Shown one piece after another: positions 24,733 to 32,735 of a DNA stretch of 34,752 bases; positions within the stretch are counted from its first letter, which is position 1, and the number at the start of each line of letters is the position of its first letter. Under the pieces are notes generated by a model. It was given only the letters and a program-made list of their open reading frames with translations. It did not search any database and had not been told where the DNA came from. The DNA lies in the NCBI GenBank assembly GCA_020344955.1, contig CP070831.1:743540-778291 (forward strand), given 5' to 3'. Position numbers and translations under genes: made by a program. The DNA comes from Promethearchaeota archaeon. GTDB taxonomy: Archaea > Asgardarchaeota > Lokiarchaeia > Sigyniarchaeales > SOKP01.

Positions 24733-25272
24733 CTATATATCTATTTTTACTTTGCCTGACTTTACTGCATCGTATAGTTCTTTCCAAAGTTTTCGTTCTC
24801 CCTTTGATTTGTAATATACTCCCACTATTATTATAACATAAATTATTGTAATTACTAAACCAATAATCATAGATATAAATTGCGATTCTGGACCGAAATA
24901 AGTTGTTGCATCAAATGTTAAGAGTAGCCAATATTCATCTATAACAAATCCTAGACCCGCACCAAATAATATATGTTCTATTCTTACAAACCATGGTCCT
25001 TCAAAAAATGTAAGAACTAATCCAATTGCTAAAGCAATTATTCCGTAATGAAAATGGTGAAAATGAATATCATAACCACCGATTTGAAAAATTAAACTTG
25101 TACCTGGAGATAAGGCTGTAAACAATTTAGAACCCCATAGAGCAATGCTAAAAGCAATTAGTCCTATAAGAGGTGCTTCAAGTCTTTGGACAAGTTTATG
25201 CTCGTAACTTTCTTTAATTTCTTCAGTGATACGTTCTTTTCCAAATTTCTCTTTAATATCATTTGCTGACAT
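24733..25272 (-). CDS. Membrane protein with a His-rich HFHHFHYG motif
   Basis: A 179-residue protein with four to five membrane helices (about residues 33-55, 76-91, 99-120 and 132-153). A histidine cluster at 70-75 (H70, H72, H73, H75) sits just before the second helix, with H100 and D112/E113 in later segments. These polar residues could form a metal-binding site in or near the membrane. The second and third helices contain GLVLTFF and FGAGLGFVIDEYWLLL. The family seems to be an uncharacterised archaeal/bacterial one; I cannot name it. Convergent with the SRPBCC gene. Confidence 0.6.
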   Translation of the reverse strand: MSANDIKEKFGKERITEEIKESYEHKLVQRLEAPLIGLIAFSIALWGSKLFTALSPGTSLIFQIGGYDIHFHHFHYGIIALAIGLVLTFFEGPWFVRIEHILFGAGLGFVIDEYWLLLTFDATTYFGPESQFISMIIGLVITIIYVIIIVGVYYKSKGERKLWKELYDAVKSGKVKIDI

Positions 25273-25555
25273 AAATTAAATTTTCCCTCTAAAATTTTAA
25301 TTTCTAAATTTATATGAATTATTGATACTATTATTTAAAAATCTGGATCATTTTAAAAAATGTTTGTTAAACATGCTTAATGTATTAAAAAAGAGGAAGA
25401 TCTTTATAGTTCAGAATGTAATTTTATTACAATCTTACATCTGTTTTCCGCACCCAATTTACTCCAATAAAATTTATAAATGTTTGATTAATTTCTTGAA
25501 TATTATACTTGAATAATTTTAATGTTTTTGAATTTTAAATTAAGGAGATAATATT

Positions 25556-26350
25556 TTGAAATATAATCAATCAAAGAAGATTCTCATACCCATAATTATA
25601 GGGTTATTAGGCTTTATATCGATATTAATTTCAGAACTAATTAACCAGATCCAAGGCTCGAAGATTCTGATTATTACTTGGCTTGCCAGTATACTAATAA
25701 CAATATCAACTTTGATAATAAGGTTCTACTCTATTGATCCAGAGAATTTTGAAGAGTTAATCCAGAAATCAAATCCTGTAGAAAATCATAAATTAAATCC
25801 AAAACGCTTTTTAAATTGGATTGTTATTGCAATGGTCGTTGGTCTTACTGCTACAATTGTTATTGCTTATGATTTTATCATTGGAGTGTTGATATATCTC
25901 TTAATGCAGTTCTCATTAATCATTGCCTTTTCCGGAATAGTCTTTATTCGTCCATCAGTTCAAAAAGGTAATCCAAAACTTTATCGCGTCTTTCTAATAT
26001 CTATAATATTTTGGGCAATATCTATACCAACATTATTCTTCATATTTGTTTGGAATGGCACAGAATCACTTATAGTAATACCCTATGTTATAGCTATTGG
26101 AGTAATGGCATGCATCTCTTGGTTTGGGCTTGGATATAATCAAAGATCTAGAGTTTTTCGATATTTTATTGTTATCGCATCAGGACTTTTTGTTTTTTCT
26201 GATCTTTTGATAGGAAACTCAAGATACGGGATGTATCATATAGATATTTACTTTTTAATAGACATAACTTATGTACTTAACATTTTACTTATGTCACATG
26301 CCCAACTTTTCTTATCGGATGATTCTGGGCTACGTTCTATTAAAAAATAA
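25556..26350 (+). CDS. YhhN/TMEM86-like membrane protein
   Basis: A 264-residue protein with about eight membrane helices. The TTG start is preceded by AAGGAG (25542-25547). Residues 209-223, SGLFVFSDLLIGNSR, resemble the YhhN (TMEM86/lysoplasmalogenase) core pattern GxLLFxxSDxLLAxxRF, which carries the catalytic aspartate in SD. The last helix YVLNILLMSHAQLFL matches the family's closing YxxAQxLI. An acidic loop (61-80) lies after helix 2. Eukaryotic TMEM86 cleaves the vinyl-ether bond of lysoplasmalogens. The match is by eye; the enzyme activity in an archaeon is not assumed. Confidence 0.5.
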   Translation: MKYNQSKKILIPIIIGLLGFISILISELINQIQGSKILIITWLASILITISTLIIRFYSIDPENFEELIQKSNPVENHKLNPKRFLNWIVIAMVVGLTATIVIAYDFIIGVLIYLLMQFSLIIAFSGIVFIRPSVQKGNPKLYRVFLISIIFWAISIPTLFFIFVWNGTESLIVIPYVIAIGVMACISWFGLGYNQRSRVFRYFIVIASGLFVFSDLLIGNSRYGMYHIDIYFLIDITYVLNILLMSHAQLFLSDDSGLRSIKK

Positions 26351-26471
26351 CCTAATTAAATTATTCTTATATTAATTATGAATTTTTGAGTTTTAGATAA
26401 TTTTCTTTTTAATTTTTTGAATTATTTATAAATAGAAACATTAAAAAATAAAATTATATTTTTACTTATTA

Positions 26472-26502
26472 TAGGAAAGTTCACCTAGGCTAGCTTTCCA
26501 TA
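26472..26502. repeat. Inverted repeat GGAAAG / CTTTCC
   Basis: A 6-bp inverted repeat with a 14-base spacer that itself holds the palindrome CCTAGG lies about 45-75 bases before the secreted protein gene. It could be a transcript hairpin or a regulator site. Position suggests an upstream control element, but there is no further support. Confidence 0.3.
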
Positions 26503-26545
26503 CAAAAATGTAAAAGATACATTAAATAATCAAAACTGATAAAGA

Positions 26546-27376
26546 ATGAGTATAAATCTAAAGAAAAATACATCTATTACTTTTTTATTAATTTTTATAC
26601 AATTATTCCTGATTTTTTCAATTCCAATCGCTAAAGCCGAAACAAATATTCCTAATAACTTCAATCAAAATCTGGATTTAGGAGAAATTTATATATATAA
26701 TGTAACAGCATTTAATACTACAAAACCTCTTGAATGGAGAGATGTGAATTTTACAGCTCCACTTAGAGGTTTTGCTAATACTACTCCTGGGGGACAGATA
26801 AAAATTAACTTTACAGGATTCTATGATAAGCATCCTAGTGATATTTTTAATATTTTTAGTAGTCCAATGCCTTATATGAATGTTGAATTCTATGAAAATA
26901 GATTTGGAAATTTAGTTCACAACAACACATTCTATAATGTTTCAAACGGAGAAGCTGATCTCAATCTATTATTTGGTTATAATAACTTTAAATCCGGTTT
27001 CTTAATTCCAAATAAAGATTTTACTTGGTTAAAGCAACAAGCTTATCTTCAAGATGAACCACCTTGGATGAATGCTAGTATTACTATTCAAGAAACCTCT
27101 ACACGAATATCGTTCATTTTTCATCAACTAACATCTCTACAGCAAAGAACTAATTCTACCTATGATAAAATTTCAGGACTATTAGTATATACTAATACTA
27201 GTTTTGGCAATTATACTCTTGAAATGACACTGACAAATCTTCCTAATCTTCCCTCTGAAATAGAATCCATAAGTTCGTTTTATATATACATAATCTGTGG
27301 AATACTTGTATTTATATCAATAATATTCATTATCAAACTACAAAAAGGGAAATTTATATTTAGAGAAAAATCATAA
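26546..27376 (+). CDS. Secreted, membrane-anchored protein rich in N-glycosylation sequons
   Basis: A 276-residue exported protein. Residues 1-31 form a signal peptide ending near IAKA. The body to about residue 245 is extracellular, and a C-terminal helix (about 247-267) is followed by basic KGKFIFREKS, so it is anchored with the tail inside. The extracellular part has eleven N-X-S/T sequons (NVT, NTT, NFT, NTT, NFT, NNT, NVS, NAS, NST, NTS, NYT), an unusually dense set. The domain itself is beta-rich and not recognised. It lies 28 bases from the DUF4430-like gene in the same direction, which suggests co-expression at the cell surface. Confidence 0.7.
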   Translation: MSINLKKNTSITFLLIFIQLFLIFSIPIAKAETNIPNNFNQNLDLGEIYIYNVTAFNTTKPLEWRDVNFTAPLRGFANTTPGGQIKINFTGFYDKHPSDIFNIFSSPMPYMNVEFYENRFGNLVHNNTFYNVSNGEADLNLLFGYNNFKSGFLIPNKDFTWLKQQAYLQDEPPWMNASITIQETSTRISFIFHQLTSLQQRTNSTYDKISGLLVYTNTSFGNYTLEMTLTNLPNLPSEIESISSFYIYIICGILVFISIIFIIKLQKGKFIFREKS

Positions 27377-27404
27377 ATTAAAATTTTTTAATTTTTTTTA
27401 AGCG

Positions 27405-27824
27405 ATGAAGAAAAGTATCAAATATCTTTTTATAGGAATCATAGGAATTTCAAGCATTACAGTATTAGTAATATTTAATTTTGTTATTCTCCCTAATTTA
27501 AATCAATCAATATATAATAATAGAGAAAAACAATACACAGTAACAAATATCTCTGTATATATAGATTATTCTGGAGTTAAAGAGAACGAACTTTTTAAAA
27601 ATATAACCTTAAATAATTATGAAACAACCGCGTTTCATGCTTTATCGAATTGTTGTGAAATTAAAATTAAATATTCTGGCTCGGACGTATATGTTCAAGA
27701 GATAAATGAGGTAGGAATAGGGTGGATTTATTGGATAAATAATGATCCTTTACCAGGTATAGCCTCTAATCATTTCTATTTGATAGATAATGAAACAGTT
27801 AATTGGAAATATGTTGGATCATGA
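27405..27824 (+). CDS. Anchored extracellular protein with a DUF4430-like domain
   Basis: A 139-residue protein with an N-terminal helix (residues 8-30) that acts as signal anchor. The extracellular part resembles the DUF4430 / transcobalamin-like fold: NISVYIDYSG with NITLNNYETTAFHAL, then GIGWIYWINNDPLP and the last strand NETVNWKYV. The pattern of a repeated strand and a YWxYWxN loop is typical of that domain, which is often found in surface proteins and may bind cobalamin-like or peptide ligands. Four sequons are present. It follows the sequon-rich protein in the same orientation. Confidence 0.6.
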   Translation: MKKSIKYLFIGIIGISSITVLVIFNFVILPNLNQSIYNNREKQYTVTNISVYIDYSGVKENELFKNITLNNYETTAFHALSNCCEIKIKYSGSDVYVQEINEVGIGWIYWINNDPLPGIASNHFYLIDNETVNWKYVGS

Positions 27825-27858
27825 TCTTAGTAATTGACACTTTAATATTTTAGGATGG

Positions 27859-28302
27859 TTAATATTTCATATCTTTCGTCTCTATTTTCTTTAGGACAGG
27901 TTCCATTTCCCTAAAAGCTTTCCGAATCTTATGAAAATAATACCCTAATTTATACCCTTTTTTACAATTAGTAAATAACATGAAATTATTATCAGCAGAT
28001 CCAACAAGAATAATTGTATATCCTTTAGTGCCCCTAATTACAATATCTCTTAATTCTCCTTGTTCTAATCCTTGGCTAATCTTTTCTCCTAAAGAGATTA
28101 ATGTGGCCGGGCTTGCACTATAAATGTCCCATACAACGTCAGCAGTTTCAGAACTTGCAATCCTTAATCCAGTTTTTGAAACGACAGCTGTTCCCTCTAA
28201 ATCTGTTGATGCTTCTAAATTTTCTAAATTACGCATTAACTCATCTAATATTTCTTGGCTGATATTAATTTCAGACTCTTTAGCTTTTTCCAATTCAAAC
28301 AC
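27859..28302 (-). CDS. Roadblock/LC7 (MglB-like) domain protein
   Basis: A 147-residue protein with a Roadblock/LC7 fold from about residue 17 to 125: a first helix ILDELMRNLENLE, the TAVVSKTGLRIASS strand pair, a middle helix SPATLISLGEKISQGLE, then strands DIVIRGTKGYTIILVG and NFMLFTNC and a final helix. Such domains bind small GTPases of the Ras/Mgl/Rag kind and are much expanded in Asgard archaea. No GTPase of that type is in the window. It lies next to the eEFSec gene and shares strand; 31 bases separate the stop of eEFSec from its start, so they may be in one transcript. Confidence 0.85.
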   Translation of the reverse strand: MFELEKAKESEINISQEILDELMRNLENLEASTDLEGTAVVSKTGLRIASSETADVVWDIYSASPATLISLGEKISQGLEQGELRDIVIRGTKGYTIILVGSADNNFMLFTNCKKGYKLGYYFHKIRKAFREMEPVLKKIETKDMKY

Positions 28303-28333
28303 CTATATTAAGTTAATATTAATTTTCAAAAAT

Positions 28334-29755
28334 TTAAATGTTTTTTAGTTGAAAACTTCTTAATTCTTTAAGAAATACTGAATCTCCTTTCTTTGCCAGC
28401 CTATTTTTATCTTTAATCCCTACTATTACAGCGCCTTTAGTGCCAAATGGATTTAATATCTTGGTGAAGGGAGGTTCTAGCACCTTTCCAATTATCTTTT
28501 TTGCCCCAACTGCGCTTTGAGCTAATCCTGTACATATAATACCCTCGGGATGATTTGGATTCTTAATAATTCCTTGTTTTATCTTATATTTATAAAATGT
28601 TGGTGGCTCGTTATGGATTTTTAATAACTCTGCTGATCCTAGTATTCTTAAAGTGGTTGGAGGTAAATCTAATCGACTTAATAATATGATTAAATTTTCC
28701 TTTCTAATCAAAACTTTTTCTTTAAATAATATTACTGCGTTAAATCCTCGATCTTTACTTGAAACTTCTGCTTGAATTCTTTTTCCATCCATTTCATTGT
28801 AAGGATAAATTTGACCAGTAGTAGTAAACATTCCTATAGTAACATGAATTTGGGTACCAAAACTAGTTTTAGGTTTAAAGAGTTTATTATTATTCACTTT
28901 CACTTCAATAACTTTACATTGTTCGAAAGCATTAGGATTGGACGTAGCATAGCAACCACGATAAACTTTTTTCAAATCAATACCTTTTATATTAATACCG
29001 ACTCTATCACCAGCTTTAGCTGAATCAACATTTTGGTGAAATATTTGAATATTTTTAACTCTACCGGAAGTCTTAATAGGTAAGATTTCTAAGACTTGAT
29101 TTAATTTTAGCATTCCTTTCAATACAGTACCAGTTAAAATTGCACCCATACCTTTTATAGGAAAATGATGATCGATAGGAATTATTATATCTCCTTTTAC
29201 ATTCCTGTTAATTTTTAAACTCTTTATAATTTTTAATATTCCTTCTTTTAATTCTTCAAAACCTTTCTTATCTTTTGCAGAAATGGCAAAAATCGGTATA
29301 TCAGAGCCAAAAGAGGTTGATCGAAAAAATTCTCTTGTTTTTTCAATCTCGTCTTTAACATTTCCCGAGAAAAGATCAATCTTATTAAGAACAACAATAA
29401 TTTTATCGATCTTTAGAGATTCTATCATGATGAGATGTTCCCCAGTTTGAACTTGCGGACCTTTATTAATATCAATAACAATTAAGGCACAATCAATGAT
29501 TTCTACTGATGATGCGCTAATTTTAATTAAATCAGCATGGCCAGGACCATCTACTAATGTAATTAGATATTTGTCAATTAGAAAACTAGTAAAACCTAAA
29601 TCTATGGTAATACCTCGTTCTTTACTTTGCGGATGTGCATCAATACCTGCTGTAGATATTATTTCACTAAGTACATCCGCTATAGCAGTTTTACCAGAAT
29701 CAATATGACCGAATAATCCTAAATGTATAGGAATTTTATCTCTTATTGCCATCAT
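28334..29755 (-). CDS. selB: Selenocysteine-specific elongation factor (SelB/eEFSec)
   Basis: A 473-residue translational GTPase that delivers Sec-tRNA to UGA codons. G motifs are complete: G1 GHIDSGKT (16-23), G2 GITIDLGF (48-55), G3 DGPGH (69-73), G4 NKID (124-127) and G5 ISAKD. GITIDLGF with the short variant after it is typical of eEFSec/SelB and not EF-1alpha, which reads GITID in a different context. Domains 2 and 3 follow, with GMGAILTGTVLKG near 207, and the C terminus ends with GTKGAVIVGIKDKNRLAKKGD, close to archaeal SelB length (about 470) and without the bacterial winged-helix tail. It is consistent with the tRNA-Sec and SepSecS genes 4.6 kb downstream on the other strand. A first ATG is followed directly by a second. 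Confidence 0.93.
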   Translation of the reverse strand: MMAIRDKIPIHLGLFGHIDSGKTAIADVLSEIISTAGIDAHPQSKERGITIDLGFTSFLIDKYLITLVDGPGHADLIKISASSVEIIDCALIVIDINKGPQVQTGEHLIMIESLKIDKIIVVLNKIDLFSGNVKDEIEKTREFFRSTSFGSDIPIFAISAKDKKGFEELKEGILKIIKSLKINRNVKGDIIIPIDHHFPIKGMGAILTGTVLKGMLKLNQVLEILPIKTSGRVKNIQIFHQNVDSAKAGDRVGINIKGIDLKKVYRGCYATSNPNAFEQCKVIEVKVNNNKLFKPKTSFGTQIHVTIGMFTTTGQIYPYNEMDGKRIQAEVSSKDRGFNAVILFKEKVLIRKENLIILLSRLDLPPTTLRILGSAELLKIHNEPPTFYKYKIKQGIIKNPNHPEGIICTGLAQSAVGAKKIIGKVLEPPFTKILNPFGTKGAVIVGIKDKNRLAKKGDSVFLKELRSFQLKNI

Positions 29756-29780
29756 TTCTTATACTTTTTTTTTTAACAAT

Positions 29781-30173
29781 TTATTTCTTTTTCATGTTTT
29801 TTAATAAATTAATTAAGTGATCATTTCTTTCTTGATGGATTTTTTTAAATTCTTCACGAATAAACATGCCTAATTTTCTTAATCGTGATTTTAACTTTTC
29901 ACTTTTTTTTTTCAATCGTTCTAATTCAACTATTCTCGCATTATGTTCTTCCCGTTGTTTATACAAATAATCAACACTTGAACCTGGTTTGAAAGATCTC
30001 TCCCATTCTCTTATTATTTTAAGGAATGCCTCGTCATCAGTACACCATTCAGGTGCTAGAGGTGTTTGTGTTTCAAGTATTTTAATTTGAAAGTAATAGT
30101 CACCCCCAATTTTATTTTTCCATTGGTGGTGAATGAAACTTAATTTATTTAATATAGCTATTTTTCTTTTCAT
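29781..30173 (-). CDS. Hypothetical coiled-coil protein (130 residues)
   Basis: A charged protein with an N-terminal part (1-60) of mixed composition, containing APEWCTDDEAFLKIIREWERSF near residue 39, and a C-terminal coiled coil (about 70-125) with KQREEHNARIVELERLKKKSEKL. I do not recognise the family. It sits 25 bases upstream of eEFSec on the same strand, so it may be co-transcribed with it. A short copy of the eEFSec 5' end is immediately upstream, so this gene may have been inserted at the eEFSec start. Confidence 0.5.
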   Translation of the reverse strand: MKRKIAILNKLSFIHHQWKNKIGGDYYFQIKILETQTPLAPEWCTDDEAFLKIIREWERSFKPGSSVDYLYKQREEHNARIVELERLKKKSEKLKSRLRKLGMFIREEFKKIHQERNDHLINLLKNMKKK

Positions 30174-30187
30174 TTCATCAGTGTATA

Positions 30188-30268
30188 TTATGTTATAATC
30201 ACCATTTCTCTAGAATCAATATGATAGAATAATCCTAAATGAACTGGGATTAGCTTTTCAAATTCCAT
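30188..30268 (-). pseudogene. Degenerate copy of the eEFSec 5' end
   Basis: On the minus strand from the ATG at 30268, 26 codons run to a TAA. The peptide includes IPVHLGLFYHIDS, which matches IPIHLGLFGHIDS at the start of eEFSec at 11 of 13 positions. The G1 motif GHIDSGKT is broken here to YHIDSREM, so this cannot bind GTP. At the DNA level 30210-30241 matches 29694-29725 at 29 of 32 bases. The similarity ends sharply after the G1 motif. This looks like a truncated duplication that remained when the 130-residue gene was inserted between the two copies, or a remnant of an old second eEFSec. Confidence 0.75.
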
Positions 30269-30436
30269 ATTTAATTACTTAAAATATAAAAATAATTTAT
30301 ATCTTGTTATAGGACATGAATTATAAATTTATATAAAGTTAAAAATTTCAAAAATCGGACTCAATTAATTTTAATTATAATTTTAATTTAGTAGATCATA
30401 TAAGTAATTAACTATAATATCTTAAACGTGGAATTT

Positions 30437-31306
30437 ATGGCTAAATTTTGTCCCTATTGTGGAAATCCGGTAAAACAAACTGATAAATACTGTATTATAT
30501 GCGGTAAACCAATGCTCACCGATATCTCTAAAACAGAAAAAAAATCTGATAGAAAAGAATCTAAAATAAGAGAAGAGATAAGAGATGAAGGAAAAATTGA
30601 AGAAGCTGAAGAATTAAAAGAAGAAAAGAAAGAAGAAATTTTAGATATTGAACTAAAGGTGGAAAAAAAATCTAAAAAATCTAAGGAAAAAAGAGAAATA
30701 AAATCTCTTCCTGAAGATGTAAAAGAACAAATGGTTTATTACATTGAATATAATGACATTCAACTTAATAAAAAAGTTTTATCAGATCGATTAAATGAAA
30801 TTTCAAAATCCACGAAGGATCCACGATATGAATATGATATTGCTTTTAAGAAGGAAATAACTATAAAATTAGAAGCAATCAAAACCTTAATAGGGGAATT
30901 GAAGCAAAAAGAAAGTGTTATTAAGCAGAATTTAGAGGAACCCTTTATTGTTCAAAGGATAACAAATGATATCGATACAAAAATTTTTCAACTTGAAAAT
31001 TTAGCGAGAGAACATAAATTACATAAAGTTGACAGAGAATCTTTTGAAAAATTAAGAGACAAATATAAGCAGGAAAAATTGGATTTAGAAAATCAGAGAG
31101 ATGATCTGACAGAAGGAATGAAATTATGGATTCAAGATTTGAAATTAGAAAAAGCAGAATTATCAGGAGATCGAAAGCTCAACAAGGGTAGATTCCATGC
31201 AAAAGAGATTTCAGAAGAGGAGTTTAAGGCAAATGATAAAGATTTTGATTTGAAACTTAAAAAGATTAAGATAAAAATCGAAACATTAGAAAAATTGACA
31301 AAATAA
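30437..31306 (+). CDS. Zinc-ribbon protein with long coiled coil
   Basis: A 289-residue protein. The N terminus is a zinc ribbon with C5, C8, C19 and C22 (FCPYCGNPV and YCIICGKPM). A highly charged linker, rich in Lys and Glu (about 30-85), follows, and residues 90-289 form a long coiled coil with heptads of Leu and Ile. Such zinc-ribbon and coiled-coil proteins are common in Asgard genomes and their roles are unknown. I chose the ATG at 30437, as it begins at the zinc ribbon; a GTG at 30428 would add three residues. Confidence 0.6.
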   Translation: MAKFCPYCGNPVKQTDKYCIICGKPMLTDISKTEKKSDRKESKIREEIRDEGKIEEAEELKEEKKEEILDIELKVEKKSKKSKEKREIKSLPEDVKEQMVYYIEYNDIQLNKKVLSDRLNEISKSTKDPRYEYDIAFKKEITIKLEAIKTLIGELKQKESVIKQNLEEPFIVQRITNDIDTKIFQLENLAREHKLHKVDRESFEKLRDKYKQEKLDLENQRDDLTEGMKLWIQDLKLEKAELSGDRKLNKGRFHAKEISEEEFKANDKDFDLKLKKIKIKIETLEKLTK

Positions 31307-31358
31307 GCCTATTTAAAAAAATATTTTTATAAAGAAAAATTAAAACAATTGATTAATT

Positions 31359-31484
31359 ATGAGAAATAAAATGATTGCAATTATAATTTTGTTAATAGGG
31401 TTATCCCTTATAGCAATTGGAATTATCCATGGGCAACATCTTGATTTAGTTTCAATTTATGAACAAATGATTGCATTACCTTAA
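31359..31484 (+). CDS. Small single-helix membrane protein (41 residues)
   Basis: Decoded by hand. The product has one hydrophobic helix from about residue 5 to 24 (IAIIILLIGLSLIAIGIIHG) and a short polar tail ending in EQMIALP. It follows the zinc-ribbon gene by 52 bases on the same strand. Its stop overlaps the end of the convergent zinc-finger gene by four bases. Short, but the hydrophobic pattern and the clean ATG support it. No family recognised. Confidence 0.4.
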   Translation: MRNKMIAIIILLIGLSLIAIGIIHGQHLDLVSIYEQMIALP

Positions 31485-31780
31485 TATTCCCATTTTCCTT
31501 TTTTTGCTCCAATTGAATCATCTAAAAATCCTTTCTTCTGAAATATCTTTTCTTGTGACTTTTTGTATTTATTGGATTGATTATAGTGGATTTTACATAA
31601 ATAAATCTTATGAAGGGAATTTTTGTTATATTTTAAACCCGCCTTTTCAACAAATTTTTTCCAAGAATTTTCTGAAAGCGAACGAATAGCAATTTCATTA
31701 CAATCTATTATAGAACATCGTTTTTCTTTTCCTACTCTGATTAAATCTTTTTTATCTCTAAGTTCCTTTGGAAGTTTCAA
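31481..31780 (-). CDS. Small zinc-finger protein (99 residues)
   Basis: A basic protein with two cysteine/histidine pairs: C22 and C27 in RCSIIDCNEIAIRSL, and C62 and H65 in YLCKIHYNQ. Between them is a helix with SWKKFVEKAGLKY. The spacing suggests one zinc site of C-x4-C and C-x2-H type. The LCKIHY motif is the sort seen in several archaeal short proteins of unknown function. It may bind nucleic acid, given its basic character. The gene stands convergent to the 41-residue membrane protein. Confidence 0.6.
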   Translation of the reverse strand: MKLPKELRDKKDLIRVGKEKRCSIIDCNEIAIRSLSENSWKKFVEKAGLKYNKNSLHKIYLCKIHYNQSNKYKKSQEKIFQKKGFLDDSIGAKKGKWEY

Positions 31781-31864
31781 TGCTAAACACTTGCTAAAAA
31801 CTTTATTAGAATAAAATATTATGTTTTTTAAATAATCTATATCTTAAAATTTTTGCTAAAACAA

Positions 31865-32575
31865 ATGGATACAAGAAACTGGGTATTTAATATCAATTTG
31901 ATTAAAGAGAGTTTATATCCTTGTGATTCACCATTACGTATTACTATTAAAGATGATTTTTTTACTAAGGCAGCTGTTCTTTTTTCAATCATTCCATATG
32001 AAGAAAAACCATATGAATTAATATTGATCCATAGATCAAATAAGGGAACCAGACATAGAGGGGAAATGTCGTTTCCAGGAGGAAAATTTGACCCTTCTTT
32101 AGACAAATCCATTAAAGATACAGCATTAAGAGAAACAGAAGAAGAAATAGGTGTACCTCGAGAGAATATTAACATTTTGGGATGTTTAGATGACTTTCCA
32201 ACTATGACACGATATATTATCACACCTTTTTTAGGAATTATAAATAAAAATCAAACCTTAGTAAAAGATGCTCGAGAGGTTCAAAGAATATTGAAAATAC
32301 CTATTAGTTTTTTTACAAGCAAGATTAATTTTAGAGAACAAGCCGTTGATATCGAAGATAGAAAATTTCCTATCTTTTATTTTAACTATATAGATGACAT
32401 AAGTAAACAAAACTATACAATTTGGGGCGCTACAGCTTTCTTAATAGTGACATTTATTGAGAAGATCTATGGATTTACAATGTCAGCATTAGGATTAAAA
32501 CGTTTTAAACTCGAGAAGATCAAGCATTTAAAAGAATACATTAAATACAGAGATAAGATTACCAGCAAATTCTAG
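31865..32575 (+). CDS. Nudix hydrolase, CoA pyrophosphatase (NudL)-like
   Basis: A 236-residue Nudix enzyme. The Nudix box runs from about residue 72 to 97, with GGKFDP at its start and REtEEEiG (R89, E90, E93, E94) as the metal-binding core. The preceding RHRGEMSFPGGK, with an upstream IHRS, is the special signature of the CoA-pyrophosphatase subgroup (UPF0035, NudL), which hydrolyses CoA to 4'-phosphopantetheine and 3',5'-ADP. The C-terminal WGATAFLIVTF helix agrees with that group. The ATG at 31865 was chosen over a TTG at 31853; no ribosome binding site favours either. Confidence 0.82.
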   Translation: MDTRNWVFNINLIKESLYPCDSPLRITIKDDFFTKAAVLFSIIPYEEKPYELILIHRSNKGTRHRGEMSFPGGKFDPSLDKSIKDTALRETEEEIGVPRENINILGCLDDFPTMTRYIITPFLGIINKNQTLVKDAREVQRILKIPISFFTSKINFREQAVDIEDRKFPIFYFNYIDDISKQNYTIWGATAFLIVTFIEKIYGFTMSALGLKRFKLEKIKHLKEYIKYRDKITSKF

Positions 32576-32579
32576 ATGG

Positions 32580-32735
32580 TTATTTTCTTATCTTTTCTGA
32601 TTTAGAAATATAGTCAGGGCAGTTTTTACAATTTGGAATTTTACATAAAAATTGTATTTTTGGTATCGTACATGATGGAAAAAAAGGGCATTCTATTAAA
32701 TTCAAGCTAATAGATAATTCTACTTCACCACTCAT
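32580..32735 (-). CDS. Small cysteine-rich protein (51 residues)
   Basis: Found by reading the minus strand. The ATG at 32735 opens 51 codons to a TAA at 32580-32582. The product has two Cys groups: C16 and C22 (CPFFPSC) and C31, C36 and C39 (CKIPNCKNC), followed by PDYISKSEKIRK. The five Cys could form a zinc site or an iron-sulfur site. It is convergent with the Nudix gene by a 4-base gap. The regular Cys spacing and polar ends argue that it is a real gene, but no family is recognised. Confidence 0.5.
   Translation of the reverse strand: MSGEVELSISLNLIECPFFPSCTIPKIQFLCKIPNCKNCPDYISKSEKIRK

Noticed and set aside
25322-25516. A 64-codon open frame between two membrane protein genes
   Set aside because: It lacks a ribosome binding site and domain pattern and starts with ATG by chance in AT-rich DNA. 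The 283-base gap before the YhhN-like gene shows nothing else I can support.
30188-30268. The eEFSec-like fragment as a real N-terminal exon of the 130-residue gene
   Set aside because: The two are in different frames and a TAA ends the fragment before the gene starts.
31837-32223. A 128-codon open frame antisense to the Nudix gene
   Set aside because: The plus-strand frame carries a clear Nudix box; the antisense frame has no motif.
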